Positions 34,788-44,122 of a stretch of DNA of 64,000 nucleotides are shown piece by piece. How positions within the stretch are numbered: position 1 is the stretch's first letter; every line of letters starts with the position of its first letter. Position numbers and translations under genes: made by a program. Source of the stretch: Botrimarina colliarenosi (GTDB lineage Bacteria > Planctomycetota > Planctomycetia > Pirellulales > Lacipirellulaceae); NCBI RefSeq assembly GCF_007859955.1, contig NZ_SJPR01000001.1, positions 446,288 to 510,287 of the forward strand, read 5' to 3'. A model generated the notes under the pieces. That model made no database searches, had not been told where the DNA came from, and saw only the letters and a list, made by a program, of their open reading frames with translations.

Positions 34788-37700
34788 TTAGGACCCGCGG
34801 ACGCTACCCAAGTTCCCGACGGCGACTCGGCGGCGGAGCGTCGCGGCGAGGGTGGCGAGCAGCATCAAGGCGGCGCCTGCCGGTTCGGGCACGGACTGAG
34901 TCGTCGTTGAGGCGTTGGGCGCCGGTGTTGTGGCGCCGTAGTTGGTCGCCCAGAGGTCGTAGCCGGTTGGGCTGCTATCGGGCGAGTTGCCGTCACGCCA
35001 CACGGTGTAGTCGGCCGCGTTGACGACGCCGTCGCCGTTGTAGTCACCGGCGAGGCCGGGGTTGGCGCCGACAACCAACAGGTCGACTCGGTCGGCGTAG
35101 TAATCGACCTGCCATTCGAGGCCCGCCGTTAGCGAGGCGCCCGAGAAGTCGATCGTATCGAACGCGCCGTTGATGGCGCCGCCCCCGAGGATGTTGAAGA
35201 GGTCGTTTGCCGAGGGGGCAAAGCTGTCCAAGAAGACCTCCAGCGTGCCGCCGAGATTGACCTGGCCCTCGGCGTTGACGTTGTCGTACTGGCCCGGGTT
35301 CAACCCTCCGAGTTGGATCGCCAGCGTAGCGGCAGTCGCTTGCGTCAAGTTACCGGTGACTTGGAGGAGGTCGGTCGTCCGCAAGACGCCCCCCTGGTTG
35401 TACAAGTCACCCACAACGCCGACGGTTGCCAGCACGCCGCTGAGCATGTCGAAGGCGCCTTCGGTGAGGTCGAGCGTGGTCGTCTCAAGGATTCCGCCGT
35501 CGAGCATCACGGCGCCACCTGAATGAAGCAGGGTGGTTCCGAGAACGGAAACCAAACCGTTGTCGAGAATGCCGAGTGTTCCGGTTCCCCCGGCGGCGAA
35601 GAGGGAGCCCCCTATCGAAAGATCACCCGTGCTATTCCACTGCGAGCCGGAACCGGAAACCGTCACGTTGCCTGTCGAACCGGTGGAAAAAGCAACTAAG
35701 CCTAACGAGTTTGAGACCACTCCCCCCGATTCGATGTTCAGCGTGCCGGCGCCCCCTCTTCCCACAAGCAGGGGGCTCGAGTTGTTCCACTCCGAGCCGG
35801 CCCCGGCGACGGTCGCCTCGCCCGTTGAACCCGCGTGGTAGCCGATCGTGCCCTCGGTGCTGCTGACCACGCCACCCGTCTCAACCCTCAGTACGCCGTT
35901 GCCTTCCAGGCCGACACGAAGGTTGCCCGAGTTGTTCCACCGCGAGCCGGCCCCGGCGACGGTCGCCTCGGCAATTTCGGAAGCGATAAGGCCAATGGCT
36001 CCGTTGGCGTTCGAGACCACGCCGCCCGCTTCGACGTTTAGCGTGCCATTGCCGAAACGGCCAACATCCAGTCCACCCGAGTTGTGCCACTGTGAGCCGG
36101 CGCCGGTCACGGTCGCCTCGCCGGTGTGGCCAATGTTAAAACCAATGGTGGCGGTTCCCAAGTTCGTAATTATTGAGCCATGCCGGACCAACAGCTTGCC
36201 GTTGGCGCCCGCATCGCTGATGACCATTTCTGCCAGACCATTACCAGAGGCGCCTGTATCATCACCCAGCTGCACGCGGCCTTCGGAACTAACGTTCAGC
36301 GTTCCCACTCCGCCGTCGGTTGTCGAACTGCCCCCCAAGACCAGTCCGCCAGAATTGTTCCACTGTGAGCCGGATCCCGTCACGGTCGCTACGCCTGTCG
36401 AGCCAGAGTCATAGCCCATGTAGCCGCTGATGTTCGCAAAGACGCCGCCCGCTTCGACGTTGAGCGTGCCGTTGTTGGAATTGCCAACGGTCAGATCCCC
36501 CGAGAGCGTCGCCGTTGCCGTGTTGGCAATCACAAGCGACGGCATGGCCGTAGGATTGTTCGCATCGATCTCGAAGTCTGCCGTGCCTGGGTTGAAGGTT
36601 CCGCCCGTGCCGTTGACCGTTAGGATTCCGTCGTGGAAGTTGAAGGCGCCCAGTTCGCTGTTATCGAACGAGCCGGTGGTGAGCGAACCCCCGTCCAGCG
36701 TGACGGAACCGGTCGTCCAAAGTTTGGTGGTTCCGATAACAGAAACCAAACCATTGTCGAGGATATTGAGAGTTCCGGTTCCCCCGGCAGCGGAGGAGGA
36801 GCCGCCGACATAGAGATCGGCCGAGTTGTTCCACTGCGACCCGGCGCCCGTGACGGTCGCCTCGCTCGCTGAACTACCAACGTAGCCTATCTTGCCTTCG
36901 GTGTTGGTGACCACGCCACCCGCTTCAACATGCAGTTTACCACTGCCTCCCCCACCTACAGACAGGGTGTCGGAGTTATTCCACTGCGAGCCAGCGCCCG
37001 TCACCGTCGCCTCGCCCGTTGAACCGCCAAAGTAGCCTATGGTGCCTTTGGTGTTGGTTACCACGCCACCCGCCTCAACAAACAGCACGCCCCTGCCGAA
37101 GACGCCTAGACGCAGTTCGCTGGAGCTATTCCACTGCGAACCAGCTCGCGTCACGGTCGCCTCGCCCGTCGCGCCGGAAGTGTAACCCATGTAGCCCACG
37201 GTGTTGGTGACCACGCCACCCGCTTCAACATTTAGCGTCCCGTTGCCGGAATTACCGACATCTAGAAAGCTTGAGTTATTCCACTGCGAGCCAGCGCCCG
37301 TCACCGTCGCCTCGCCCGTCGCGCCGGAAGAACTGCCAACGCCGCCGTTGGTACTGGCAACGACTCCGCCCGCTTCGACGTTCAGCGTTCCGTTGCCGAA
37401 TTGACCGACAGCAAGCGAACCTGAGTTGTTCCACTGCGATCCGGCGCCTGTCACGGTCGCCTCGCCCGTCGAGCCAGAATAACTGCCAACACTGCTGTCG
37501 GCACTGGCGACGACGCCGCCCGCTTCGACGTTGAGCGTGCCGTTGCCGTATCGACCGACACTCAGAAAGCTGGAGTTGTTCCACTGCGAGCCAGCGCCCG
37601 TCACGGTCGCTTCGCCCATCGCGCCGGAAGCAAAGCCGAGGTAGCCGCTGGTGTTGGTGACCACGCCGCCCGCCTCAACATTTAGCGTACCGTTGCCGTA

Positions 37701-40028
37701 GTTACCAACATGCAGGGCGTCGGAGTTATTCCACTGTGAGCCAGCGTCCCTCACCGTCGCCTCGCCCATCGCGCCGGAAGAACTGCCGACATTGCCGTTA
37801 GCACTGGCGACGACGCCACCCGCTTCGAGGTTCAGCGTTCCGTTGCCGGATTGACCGACAACAAAGGAATCTGTGTTGTTCCACTGTGAGCCAGCGCCCA
37901 TCACGGTCACCTCGCCGGTGTGGCCGGCGGTAAACCCAATGGCGGCTACTCCCGAGTTCGTAATCTTTGAGCCATGCCGGACCAACAGGTTTCCGTTGGC
38001 GCCCGCATCGCTAATGATCATTTCTGCAAGACCGTTACCAGAGGCGCCTGTATCATCACCAAGCTGCACGCGGCCTTCGGAACTAACGTTCAGCGTTCCC
38101 ACTCCGCCGTCGGTGGTCGCCCTGCCCCCCAAGACCAGTCCGCCAGAATTGATCCACTGTGAGCCGGCGCCTGTGACGGTCGCCTCGCCGGTGTGGCCGG
38201 CTGTAAACCCAATGGCGGCGACTCCCGAATTCGCAATCGTCGAGCCATGCCGGACCAACAGCTTTCCGTTGACGCCCGCATCACTGATGATCATTTCTGC
38301 CAGACTAAGCCCAAAGGCGCCTGCATCATCCCCTACCTGCACGCGGCCTTCGGAATTCACGTTCAGCGCGCCCACTCCGCCGTCCGTGGTCGCATCGCCC
38401 CCCAAAACCAGTTCGCCAGAGTTGTTCCACTGCGACCCAGCGCCCGTCACGGTCGCCTCGCCCGTTGAACCGCCAAAGTAGCCTATCGTGCCCTTGGTGC
38501 TAGTTACCACGCCACTCATCTCAACAAGCAGCACGCCGCTGCCGAAAACACCTAGACGCAGTTCGCTGGAGTTGTTCCACTGTGAGCCGGCGCCCGTCAC
38601 GGTCACCTCGCCCGCCGAGTCGGAACCATAGCCAATGGAGCTGGCGGTATTGGCGACTACGCCGCCTGCTTCGACGTTTAGCGTGCCGTCGCCGGCTTCA
38701 CCAACACTAAGATTGCTGGAGTTGTTCCACTGCGAGCCGATGCCGGTGACGGTTGCTGAGCCCATCGAACCATAAAAGTATCCGAGGCGGGCGCTGGTGT
38801 TGGCGACCACGCCACCCGCCTCGACGTTGAGCGTCCCGTTGAGGTAACGACCGACTACCAGCTCGCTGGAGTTATTCCACTGCGAGCCAGCGCCCGTCAC
38901 GGTCGCTTCGCCCGTCGAGCCGATAAAAAGGCCGATGTAGCCGCCGGCACTTGAGACCACGCCGCCCGCCTCGACGTTCAGAGTCCCGTCGCCAATTCCC
39001 CCGACAAATAACTCGCTAGAGTTATTGAACTGCGAGCCAGCGCCCATCACGCTCACCTCGCCGGTGTGGCCGGCGGTATACCCAATGGCGGCGACTCCCG
39101 AATTCGTAATCGTTGAGCCATGCCGGACCAACAGCTTTCCGTTGGCGCCCGCATCACTGATGATCATTTCTGTCGGATTAAACTGATAGGTCCCGGTATC
39201 ATCACCCACCTGCACGCGGCCTTCGGAATTCACGTTCAGCGTGCCCACTCCGCCGTCGGTGGTCGCACTGCCCCCCAAGACCAGTCCGCCAGAATTGTTC
39301 CACTGCGAGCCTGCGCCGGTGACGGTAACGGCCCCGGTCCCACTACTGGAAAATCCAATATGGCCTTCCGTGTTGGTAGCTCTGCCACCGTCGCTGATCA
39401 CCAGCTCCCCCTCACCCGTATTGCCGACAGTCAGACTGCCAGCGTTAGCCAGAGTCGAACCGGCGCCCGTGACGGTCGCTTTGCTAATGCCTAGCGAACC
39501 AGCTACGAGATTAATCTCGTCGAGCGAGAGCGTCACGACATTGTCGGGACCGGTCAGATCGACGGCCCAAGCTTTTGTTCTTCCATCGAAGCTGTCGTTA
39601 AGCACATCAAGGCGTAGTGAGTAGTCGCCGGGGGGAAGTACGGCGGGCAGTGGTTGGGCTCCATTTCCGGTCGGTGTGGTGGCGTGACCAAGGATGGATT
39701 CATAATTCCCTGAGATGCCGGAGCCGTCGTCGGTGAAGGCGATCTGAGTGGGTGTGCTGTCGAGGAGCGTTAGGGTCGGGTCGAAACCAACCGCCGCGAT
39801 CACGTCGCCAGCGTGGTTCGTGCCGCCCGAGTGGGACCAGGTGCGAAACTCCAGCGGGTCGGGGCTGGCAACATCGGCCGAGAGATTGAACGGGATATCG
39901 ACCTGGTCGGCGCCGAGGTTCATCTCGCCTTCGAGCGAGAACCGCGATTGGGCCGTGGCGAACGACGCCAACAAGAGCAGGGCGCTCGCTCGCGCAAGGC
40001 GAGCGAGCAGCGGAGACGTTTTGCCCAT
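34788..40028 (-). CDS. Giant T5SS/PEP-CTERM-repeat beta-helix protein with dockerin and PEP-CTERM anchor
   Basis: About 1746 residues from the ATG at 40028 (MGKTSPLLARLARASALLLLASFATA signal peptide). In-frame ATG codons at 40082 and 40106 give longer versions. The body is built of a near 50-residue repeat (VTGAGSQWNNSxxL.VG..GNGTLNVEAGGVV), the T5SS/PEP-CTERM-associated repeat, over about residues 200-1500. Wider modules carry DxxLLVRHGS and NVNSEGRVQVGDD. The C-terminus has an autotransporter-like beta region, a dockerin-like GDYNGDGVVNAADYTVWRD and PEP-CTERM VPEPAGAALMLLATLAATLRRR. It is predicted to be an extended, cell-surface beta-helix. Function is not known; adhesion or matrix roles are plausible. 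Confidence 0.85.
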   Translation of the reverse strand: MGKTSPLLARLARASALLLLASFATAQSRFSLEGEMNLGADQVDIPFNLSADVASPDPLEFRTWSHSGGTNHAGDVIAAVGFDPTLTLLDSTPTQIAFTDDGSGISGNYESILGHATTPTGNGAQPLPAVLPPGDYSLRLDVLNDSFDGRTKAWAVDLTGPDNVVTLSLDEINLVAGSLGISKATVTGAGSTLANAGSLTVGNTGEGELVISDGGRATNTEGHIGFSSSGTGAVTVTGAGSQWNNSGGLVLGGSATTDGGVGTLNVNSEGRVQVGDDTGTYQFNPTEMIISDAGANGKLLVRHGSTITNSGVAAIGYTAGHTGEVSVMGAGSQFNNSSELFVGGIGDGTLNVEAGGVVSSAGGYIGLFIGSTGEATVTGAGSQWNNSSELVVGRYLNGTLNVEAGGVVANTSARLGYFYGSMGSATVTGIGSQWNNSSNLSVGEAGDGTLNVEAGGVVANTASSIGYGSDSAGEVTVTGAGSQWNNSSELRLGVFGSGVLLVEMSGVVTSTKGTIGYFGGSTGEATVTGAGSQWNNSGELVLGGDATTDGGVGALNVNSEGRVQVGDDAGAFGLSLAEMIISDAGVNGKLLVRHGSTIANSGVAAIGFTAGHTGEATVTGAGSQWINSGGLVLGGRATTDGGVGTLNVSSEGRVQLGDDTGASGNGLAEMIISDAGANGNLLVRHGSKITNSGVAAIGFTAGHTGEVTVMGAGSQWNNTDSFVVGQSGNGTLNLEAGGVVASANGNVGSSSGAMGEATVRDAGSQWNNSDALHVGNYGNGTLNVEAGGVVTNTSGYLGFASGAMGEATVTGAGSQWNNSSFLSVGRYGNGTLNVEAGGVVASADSSVGSYSGSTGEATVTGAGSQWNNSGSLAVGQFGNGTLNVEAGGVVASTNGGVGSSSGATGEATVTGAGSQWNNSSFLDVGNSGNGTLNVEAGGVVTNTVGYMGYTSGATGEATVTRAGSQWNSSSELRLGVFGRGVLFVEAGGVVTNTKGTIGYFGGSTGEATVTGAGSQWNNSDTLSVGGGGSGKLHVEAGGVVTNTEGKIGYVGSSASEATVTGAGSQWNNSADLYVGGSSSAAGGTGTLNILDNGLVSVIGTTKLWTTGSVTLDGGSLTTGSFDNSELGAFNFHDGILTVNGTGGTFNPGTADFEIDANNPTAMPSLVIANTATATLSGDLTVGNSNNGTLNVEAGGVFANISGYMGYDSGSTGVATVTGSGSQWNNSGGLVLGGSSTTDGGVGTLNVSSEGRVQLGDDTGASGNGLAEMVISDAGANGKLLVRHGSIITNLGTATIGFNIGHTGEATVTGAGSQWHNSGGLDVGRFGNGTLNVEAGGVVSNANGAIGLIASEIAEATVAGAGSRWNNSGNLRVGLEGNGVLRVETGGVVSSTEGTIGYHAGSTGEATVAGAGSEWNNSSPLLVGRGGAGTLNIESGGVVSNSLGLVAFSTGSTGNVTVSGSGSQWNSTGDLSIGGSLFAAGGTGTLGILDNGLVSVLGTTLLHSGGAVMLDGGILETTTLDLTEGAFDMLSGVLATVGVVGDLYNQGGVLRTTDLLQVTGNLTQATAATLAIQLGGLNPGQYDNVNAEGQVNLGGTLEVFLDSFAPSANDLFNILGGGAINGAFDTIDFSGASLTAGLEWQVDYYADRVDLLVVGANPGLAGDYNGDGVVNAADYTVWRDGNSPDSSPTGYDLWATNYGATTPAPNASTTTQSVPEPAGAALMLLATLAATLRRRVAVGNLGSVRGS
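35630..39480 (-). repeat. Tandem array of ~150-bp coding units
   Basis: Within the giant gene the plus-strand motif GTTCCACTGCGAGCC recurs at 150-bp spacing (for example near 37277, 37427 and 37577). A longer module, with GCCATGCCGGACCAACAG at about 36179, 37974, 38245 and 39118, recurs four times. Many units are near-identical in DNA. Tandem duplication and unequal crossing over could change the copy number. Confidence 0.8.
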
Positions 40029-40239
40029 CGAGGCGCCTGGGTAAGAAGCTTTCAGCGCCCGCACGATCGAGAGTCGATCCATTGAGACGAAGGTTGTCCC
40101 GGCCATATTAGTCAGTTGGCGCCCGATTACTGCTGCCCATCCAAAATGGTTGGCGACTGGTCTCGCCCGTGAGCCCTAACCCCTAAAAATGCCGGGGCTT
40201 TTGCCACCAAGGGCGAATCGTCCGGATTATCTGTTCGCC

Positions 40240-40770
40240 TCATCTCGGTCGATTACGAGGACAATCGCTTCGACCGCCCGACGCCCCGAGCGAGGTCAAC
40301 AGCCGCCGTCCGGGGCCTTCCGCATCAAACAGGAAGGCCCAGGAACCAACCTCTCTAGGCAGCACCGGCAGCAAAGAGACGACGCGCCCCGAGCGAGGTA
40401 GCGCAGGAGGATGCTTGCGACTTGGGGCCGAGGAAGACGACCCGCTCGCGGCCGTGGTGCTGTGTCTTGTGCGATTCGGGCCGGTAGTGTCAAACGTCGC
40501 ACGGCCGCATAAGGCAGACCTCGCCCGGCCGCATGTCGGTGAGGCGTTGTAAGCGGCAACGACCTCGACGACCGTCGGGCCGGTGTCGGCGCTAGGCGCC
40601 GGCTGGCGGCCGCGGGTGAGCCACTCGGCGACGAGGCGGTCGTACTCCCGACGGCTCGCGGCGGTGCGATGGGGGCCGAGGTAGTGATCCACTCCGGCGA
40701 TCGTCACGACGGCTTGTCCCGAGGCCCGGTGCTTGCGGTACTTGGGGAGCGACTTAGTGAGGGCGGGCAT
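40240..40770 (-). pseudogene. Decayed tyrosine-recombinase/integrase gene (copy 2)
   Basis: The minus-strand frame from ATG 40770 reads MPALTKSLPKYRKHRASGQA and continues to the N-terminal SAM-like part (DHYLGPHRTAASRREYDRLV, VVEVVAAYN). Next to AYN a catalytic fragment begins in another frame at about 40540: RLTDMRPGEVCLMRPCDV then an in-frame stop, then HYRPESHKTQHHGRERVVF and LGPKSQ. These are catalytic-domain residues of the family (the GxRxGE-type Arg box and K-beta region). So the middle of the gene is deleted, the rest is frameshifted and a stop is present. No active integrase can be made. Confidence 0.8.
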
Positions 40771-40795
40771 AGCGCGGGTCTCCTGCTGAGGACGC

Positions 40796-40815
40796 AAAAC
40801 GGTACGTACCGTTTT
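40796..40815. promoter_or_regulatory. 20-bp perfect palindrome upstream of the integrase relic (copy 2)
   Basis: AAAACGGTACGTACCGTTTT is a perfect palindrome, 25 bases upstream of the decayed integrase start. The inner 16 bases occur at the same place of copy 1 (11235-11250). It is a likely operator or recombination-directionality site. Confidence 0.55.
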
Positions 40816-40891
40816 GGCTCCCGAGAAAACGCCGCACTGCCGACCGTCTGCAGGTATCGCAAGTCGCGATTCAGCAAGGACTTCTGAAAAA

Positions 40892-40933
40892 AGCGGGCGA
40901 TGAGGATCGAACCGACGACATCCAGCTTGGGAA
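40892..40933 (-). pseudogene. tRNA-Gly(CCC)-like 3'-half fragment (integration scar)
   Basis: On the minus strand the segment reads TTCCCAAGCTGG (anticodon loop with CCC plus 3' anticodon stem), then GTCGTCGGTTCGATCC (T-arm region) and CGCCCGC plus T (acceptor end of a GCGGGCG-type tRNA). The T-stem is partly mismatched and no 5' half is present. It lies just upstream of the copy 2 palindrome and integrase, as the tRNA-Val fragment does in copy 1. Confidence 0.6.
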
Positions 40934-41051
40934 ACAGCCCCGGCGTGCAAACCCGTGCGAAGGAACGGGAGTTAAAACAGGCTTAGAATAGAAGGGCAAA
41001 CGTCGTATGGCTACGCCTTTCTTTTCACTACTTCCTATCGATTTGCGATCA

Positions 41052-41076
41052 AACGGGAGTAGTGACTACTCCCGTT
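41052..41076. promoter_or_regulatory. 25-bp hyphenated palindrome
   Basis: Arms AACGGGAGTAGT (41052-41063) and ACTACTCCCGTT (41065-41076) are perfect complements around one G. No T-tract follows on either strand, so a terminator is unlikely. It lies in a region with no gene and could be an operator or a site of a lost mobile element. Confidence 0.4.
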
Positions 41077-41590
41077 CTGTCCCGACGGGTGGGGAAGGGA
41101 CTTGGGCCTAGCCGCATCTCCCTTGGGTCGCGATCGCCGGCCGCTGGAAAGGACCCGTAGCGCCGCGGCGTAATTACTTACTTACCTTCGGCGAAGTCGT
41201 GGGCGCAAAAGTGTCGGGATTGCCGGCTTCGCCTACCCACGGGGGCGCCCCGCGGAGGACCCGAACGCCCCCCGGGGTCTCGGGGTCCTTCCTGCGATCC
41301 GCACGCGACCGTTCCCACCGCTGCCGTTTGGGTCTGACATACACTCCGTCCGGCCCCCCCGTGGCTTAGGTTCTCCTCGGAGGGGACTACCCGGGGTAGG
41401 CATAGCCCCGCATCGAGCCAACTTTGTGCGCGGGGCAGTGCAATTCTCAGGATGATGATGAACTAGCCGCTGGGGCTAACCTGCTAGCGTCCCGGCCCGA
41501 CTTGGTTCGCGCGGCGCATCAATCCCGTGGGACAACAGCAAGCCGGGGGGGGCGGTCGGGTCCTTCCACGACGCCCCGCCCCCCTTCGGG
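41077..41590. other. Intergenic, no gene seen
   Basis: A GC-rich stretch with no convincing ORF on either strand. Sequence from 41220 to 41300 is strongly C/G-biased with several CCCC and GGGG runs. No RNA gene is recognised. Confidence 0.4.
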
Positions 41591-41789
41591 TGATACCGGC
41601 ATCGAACCTCTCGCCGCTGTGAGACTGGCGAGGGCTCTCTCTCTCGACGGGGACCAAAACCCCCTTAATGTGCCAAAAAACGCGTGGGGCTCCCGCTACG
41701 GTCTGCGCTTCGTCGCTCCAGAAACGACTACCCCCCCTCCCCATAACCTCGGCTAAAACGTGCGAGGCTCCGGTTACGGTCGGGAGCGG
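41591..41789. repeat. Diverged ~200-bp dispersed repeat, copy B
   Basis: It holds the same two blocks as copy A at 20230-20437 in the same order: block 1 at 41591-41673 (TGATACCGGCATCGAACC, GGCGAGGGCT, GACCAAAACCC) and block 2 at about 41760-41789 (CTCCGGTTACGGTCGGG). The copies are clearly related but diverged, and no intact gene covers either. Confidence 0.5.
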
Positions 41790-42028
41790 TGACGCCCCAA
41801 GGATCAGGCCCCCGGAGCGCTACCAAACCCCCAAACGGGCGATTCGGCGTTGGCGGCCAGTGTGCGTCGTACGAGGAAGTCGAAGCGTGGTCGAGCATCC
41901 CAACCTTGCTGAGGTCTGGTGCACCTCAGCGAGTTAGCCCGATTGCTGAGCCGCCGAAGGTGGTCCAACTTCGGCAACTTGGCCCGAGCTGCTGAGAACG
42001 ATGAAGCCTCAGCAGGTTTGGCGTAGGT

Positions 42029-42286
42029 CAACCGACCGAGCGCCTCGTCGAGCGTGCCGTCGCTGGCCCACTTGTTGAAGTGGTGGTAGACCGACTGCCA
42101 CGGCCCAAACTCCTCGTGCAGGTCCCGCCACGGGCAACCCGTGCGGAGCACGTAGAGGATGCCGTCCACCACGTCGCGGGGGTCTTTCCGCTTCCGGCCC
42201 ACCGCCGCCGGCGGCGGGAAGACATCAGCGATCTGCTCCCACGCGTCATCGCTCAAACGATCTCGCACCATCGCTAAGCTCTCCAT
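42029..42286 (-). pseudogene. IS5-type transposase N-terminal fragment
   Basis: The minus-strand frame reads MVRDRLSDDAWEQIADVFPP, then GRKRKDPRDVVDGILYVLRT, GCPWRDLHEEFGPWQSVYHH and FNKWASDGTLDEALGRL. This is the N-terminal (DUF4096) domain of IS5-family transposases, including the RTGCPWRDLP-like motif. After residue 86 the frame continues with unrelated sequence and the DDE residues are missing. It is a truncated element. Confidence 0.75.
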
Positions 42287-42376
42287 GGTCGAACCTATCC
42301 GTCTAACCTCAGCTTGCGATATCGCCGCACTTCACGGCAAGATCAGTTCTCAGACAGTGCCTAGTTTCCGCTTTCT

Positions 42377-42650
42377 GTGAAATCAGCTAGGTACTTTCTT
42401 CAAAAGCACGTTCAATATGACTCTGGCGAGTATCGCATCGCATCGTTCGCGCAGCCATTTTCCGCCGCCCCCACGGTTCAAACGGCCAAGCCGACGAAGC
42501 CCAAAACCGCCGTCGAATCCATCAATTTACGCGAATGGAACGCACTTCTACAGAAGTACGTCGATGACAGGGAGATGGTCAATTACACAAGCCTGGAAAG
42601 CGTCAACAGCCGACATCGCGGCCCTCGATCGGTAGCTGCAGCAGCTCGGC
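42377..42650 (+). pseudogene. DUF547-like gene fragment with frameshift and stop
   Basis: One frame reads REWNALLQKYVDDREMVNYT, close to the start of the DUF547 domain (W..LL.kYVd..g.VdYa). The continuation is in the next frame: AWKASTADIAALDR, then a TAG where Tyr is expected, then LQQLGGDV. So one base is inserted or lost near 42585 and a nonsense codon follows. The remaining domain (normally about 150 residues) is absent. The adjacent segment is an IS5 fragment, which may have caused the truncation. Confidence 0.55.
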
Positions 42651-42688
42651 GGTGACGTGCCCCCAGCCCGCTGTCCTCTCCGAGTACC

Positions 42689-43624
42689 TTAGTGCGAGCG
42701 CCGGCGTCTCCCGAATCCCGGATAGAAGATCAGCGATCCGATGGCGCAGATGAGTGTCGAGGGTTCCGGAACCGAAGAGAACTCGATCGTGACATTTGAG
42801 AAATCGATGCCGTTGTTGGGATCGCCAGCCGTGCTCGACGATCCGAACTGATTCGAGTTTACATGGAAGGCGAGCATACCGACATCGATTGAATCGAATG
42901 TGTCGGTAATCGAGAAACTCGCTGCTCCCAACGTCCCCGCGATCTCGACCTCGGTCGCGCTGATCCGAGTCATCGACATCGATCCCGTGTACTCCGTGTT
43001 GGCGGCGAATGAATATACGTTATTATCCCCGTTACCCAGGCTCGAGAAAGAACCATTGCCCGTCGTCGACATCAAGCGACCGGTGGCCGAGTTGGTAATG
43101 TGCTTACGGATGTTGAGATCGTCGGTTCCGTCGTTGACGTCCATGTCCATCAAGTAGCCAGGCAGACCGGGGTCTCCGGGGCCGCCATTAACGACACTCC
43201 AACCGAAGAGGGCGTTGGGAGAGCCGGAGGACGCCGAAACATCCCCGTCGAGACCCGCCCTGCCGAGCGTATCGAAGAGTCCCACCCGGAAGGAACCCGA
43301 ACCCGTCCCGACTGTTGCGGGCGCCGTAAACGTGTAGGTTGCTTTCACGCTGTCACCAAGATTGGACAGCGTTTGAGTTGGGAAGACGGTGTGGATCCCA
43401 CGACCGGAACTGCCCGTCACCAAGCCCAACGAGCCTGCCGAGACTTCAATCCCGCTGCTGGAGCTTGACGTCCACCAGTTGGTGTCCAAGGCCCCGGTCT
43501 TAGTCAAGTCACCGTCAGCGAAGCTGTCATTGACGATAATCCCCGCGTTAAGCGTGGTGTTGAGCAGCAACACCACCGCGATCACGCTCCCAAAGATCGA
43601 AAGGCATTTGCAGCGACGGCACAT
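42689..43624 (-). CDS. PEP-CTERM protein of unknown function
   Basis: A 311-residue secreted protein. The signal peptide is MCRRCKCLSIFGSVIAVVLL and following residues, with GGGAG-type ribosome site spacing about 9 bases upstream of the ATG; an upstream start at 43672 adds a second hydrophobic stretch. The body has LamG/concanavalin-like features (NDSFADGDLTKTGALDTNWW at the start, and VKATYTFTAPATVGTGSG). It ends VPEPSTLICAIGSLIFYPGF then RRRRSH, a PEP-CTERM anchor with an atypical helix. No dockerin segment is seen. Ligand and function are unknown. Confidence 0.78.
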   Translation of the reverse strand: MCRRCKCLSIFGSVIAVVLLLNTTLNAGIIVNDSFADGDLTKTGALDTNWWTSSSSSGIEVSAGSLGLVTGSSGRGIHTVFPTQTLSNLGDSVKATYTFTAPATVGTGSGSFRVGLFDTLGRAGLDGDVSASSGSPNALFGWSVVNGGPGDPGLPGYLMDMDVNDGTDDLNIRKHITNSATGRLMSTTGNGSFSSLGNGDNNVYSFAANTEYTGSMSMTRISATEVEIAGTLGAASFSITDTFDSIDVGMLAFHVNSNQFGSSSTAGDPNNGIDFSNVTIEFSSVPEPSTLICAIGSLIFYPGFGRRRRSH

Positions 43625-44122
43625 TAGACAGGCTCCCAAGTAGAACGTCATAAGGAGAAAGAGAAGAGTCACGCCAGAGAAGAGTTCCGCGCCGGTAGGT
43701 TATTAAGGCTCGGATGCAATCTGCACACACTCCGATTATTTGGATTTCCACTCTGTTTTTTTGTCAGCGGGACCGGCCGGTCGTAGAAGATTTCGGCCTG
43801 AGAATGCGCGAATCACATCATGCATCACCCACCGATTCAGTGCAAAGACGCTCTGGTGGTGCTGCCGATCGTCTCGGGACGCCAATCGAGAATCGAAGAG
43901 CGGCCCGGGAATCTTGCCGCCTTTGCCGCCGGTTGGCTACCGTTGACAGCCGGTAGGGGAGGCGCAGAAGTGCTCTTCAACGACCATCCGCTAGTCGGCA
44001 ATCTTATCTCTTCGCGGACGGCCTCTGCCGTCGACCCCACGATCGCTGTTAGCGACGACATTGACCTTCCCATCCATCGTGTCCTTGGTCGGTAAGCCGA
44101 GCCCTGCATAGGGCAGCAGCCA
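43625..44122. other. Intergenic, no gene seen
   Basis: About 500 bases between two minus-strand genes. Frames on both strands are short and lack coding character. No terminator hairpin with a U-tract was noticed after the PL6 gene. Confidence 0.45.

Noticed and set aside
34771..34808. Weak similarity to 41787-41825
   Set aside because: About 70 percent over 38 bases, in GC-rich DNA and next to a stop codon; not enough to call a repeat.
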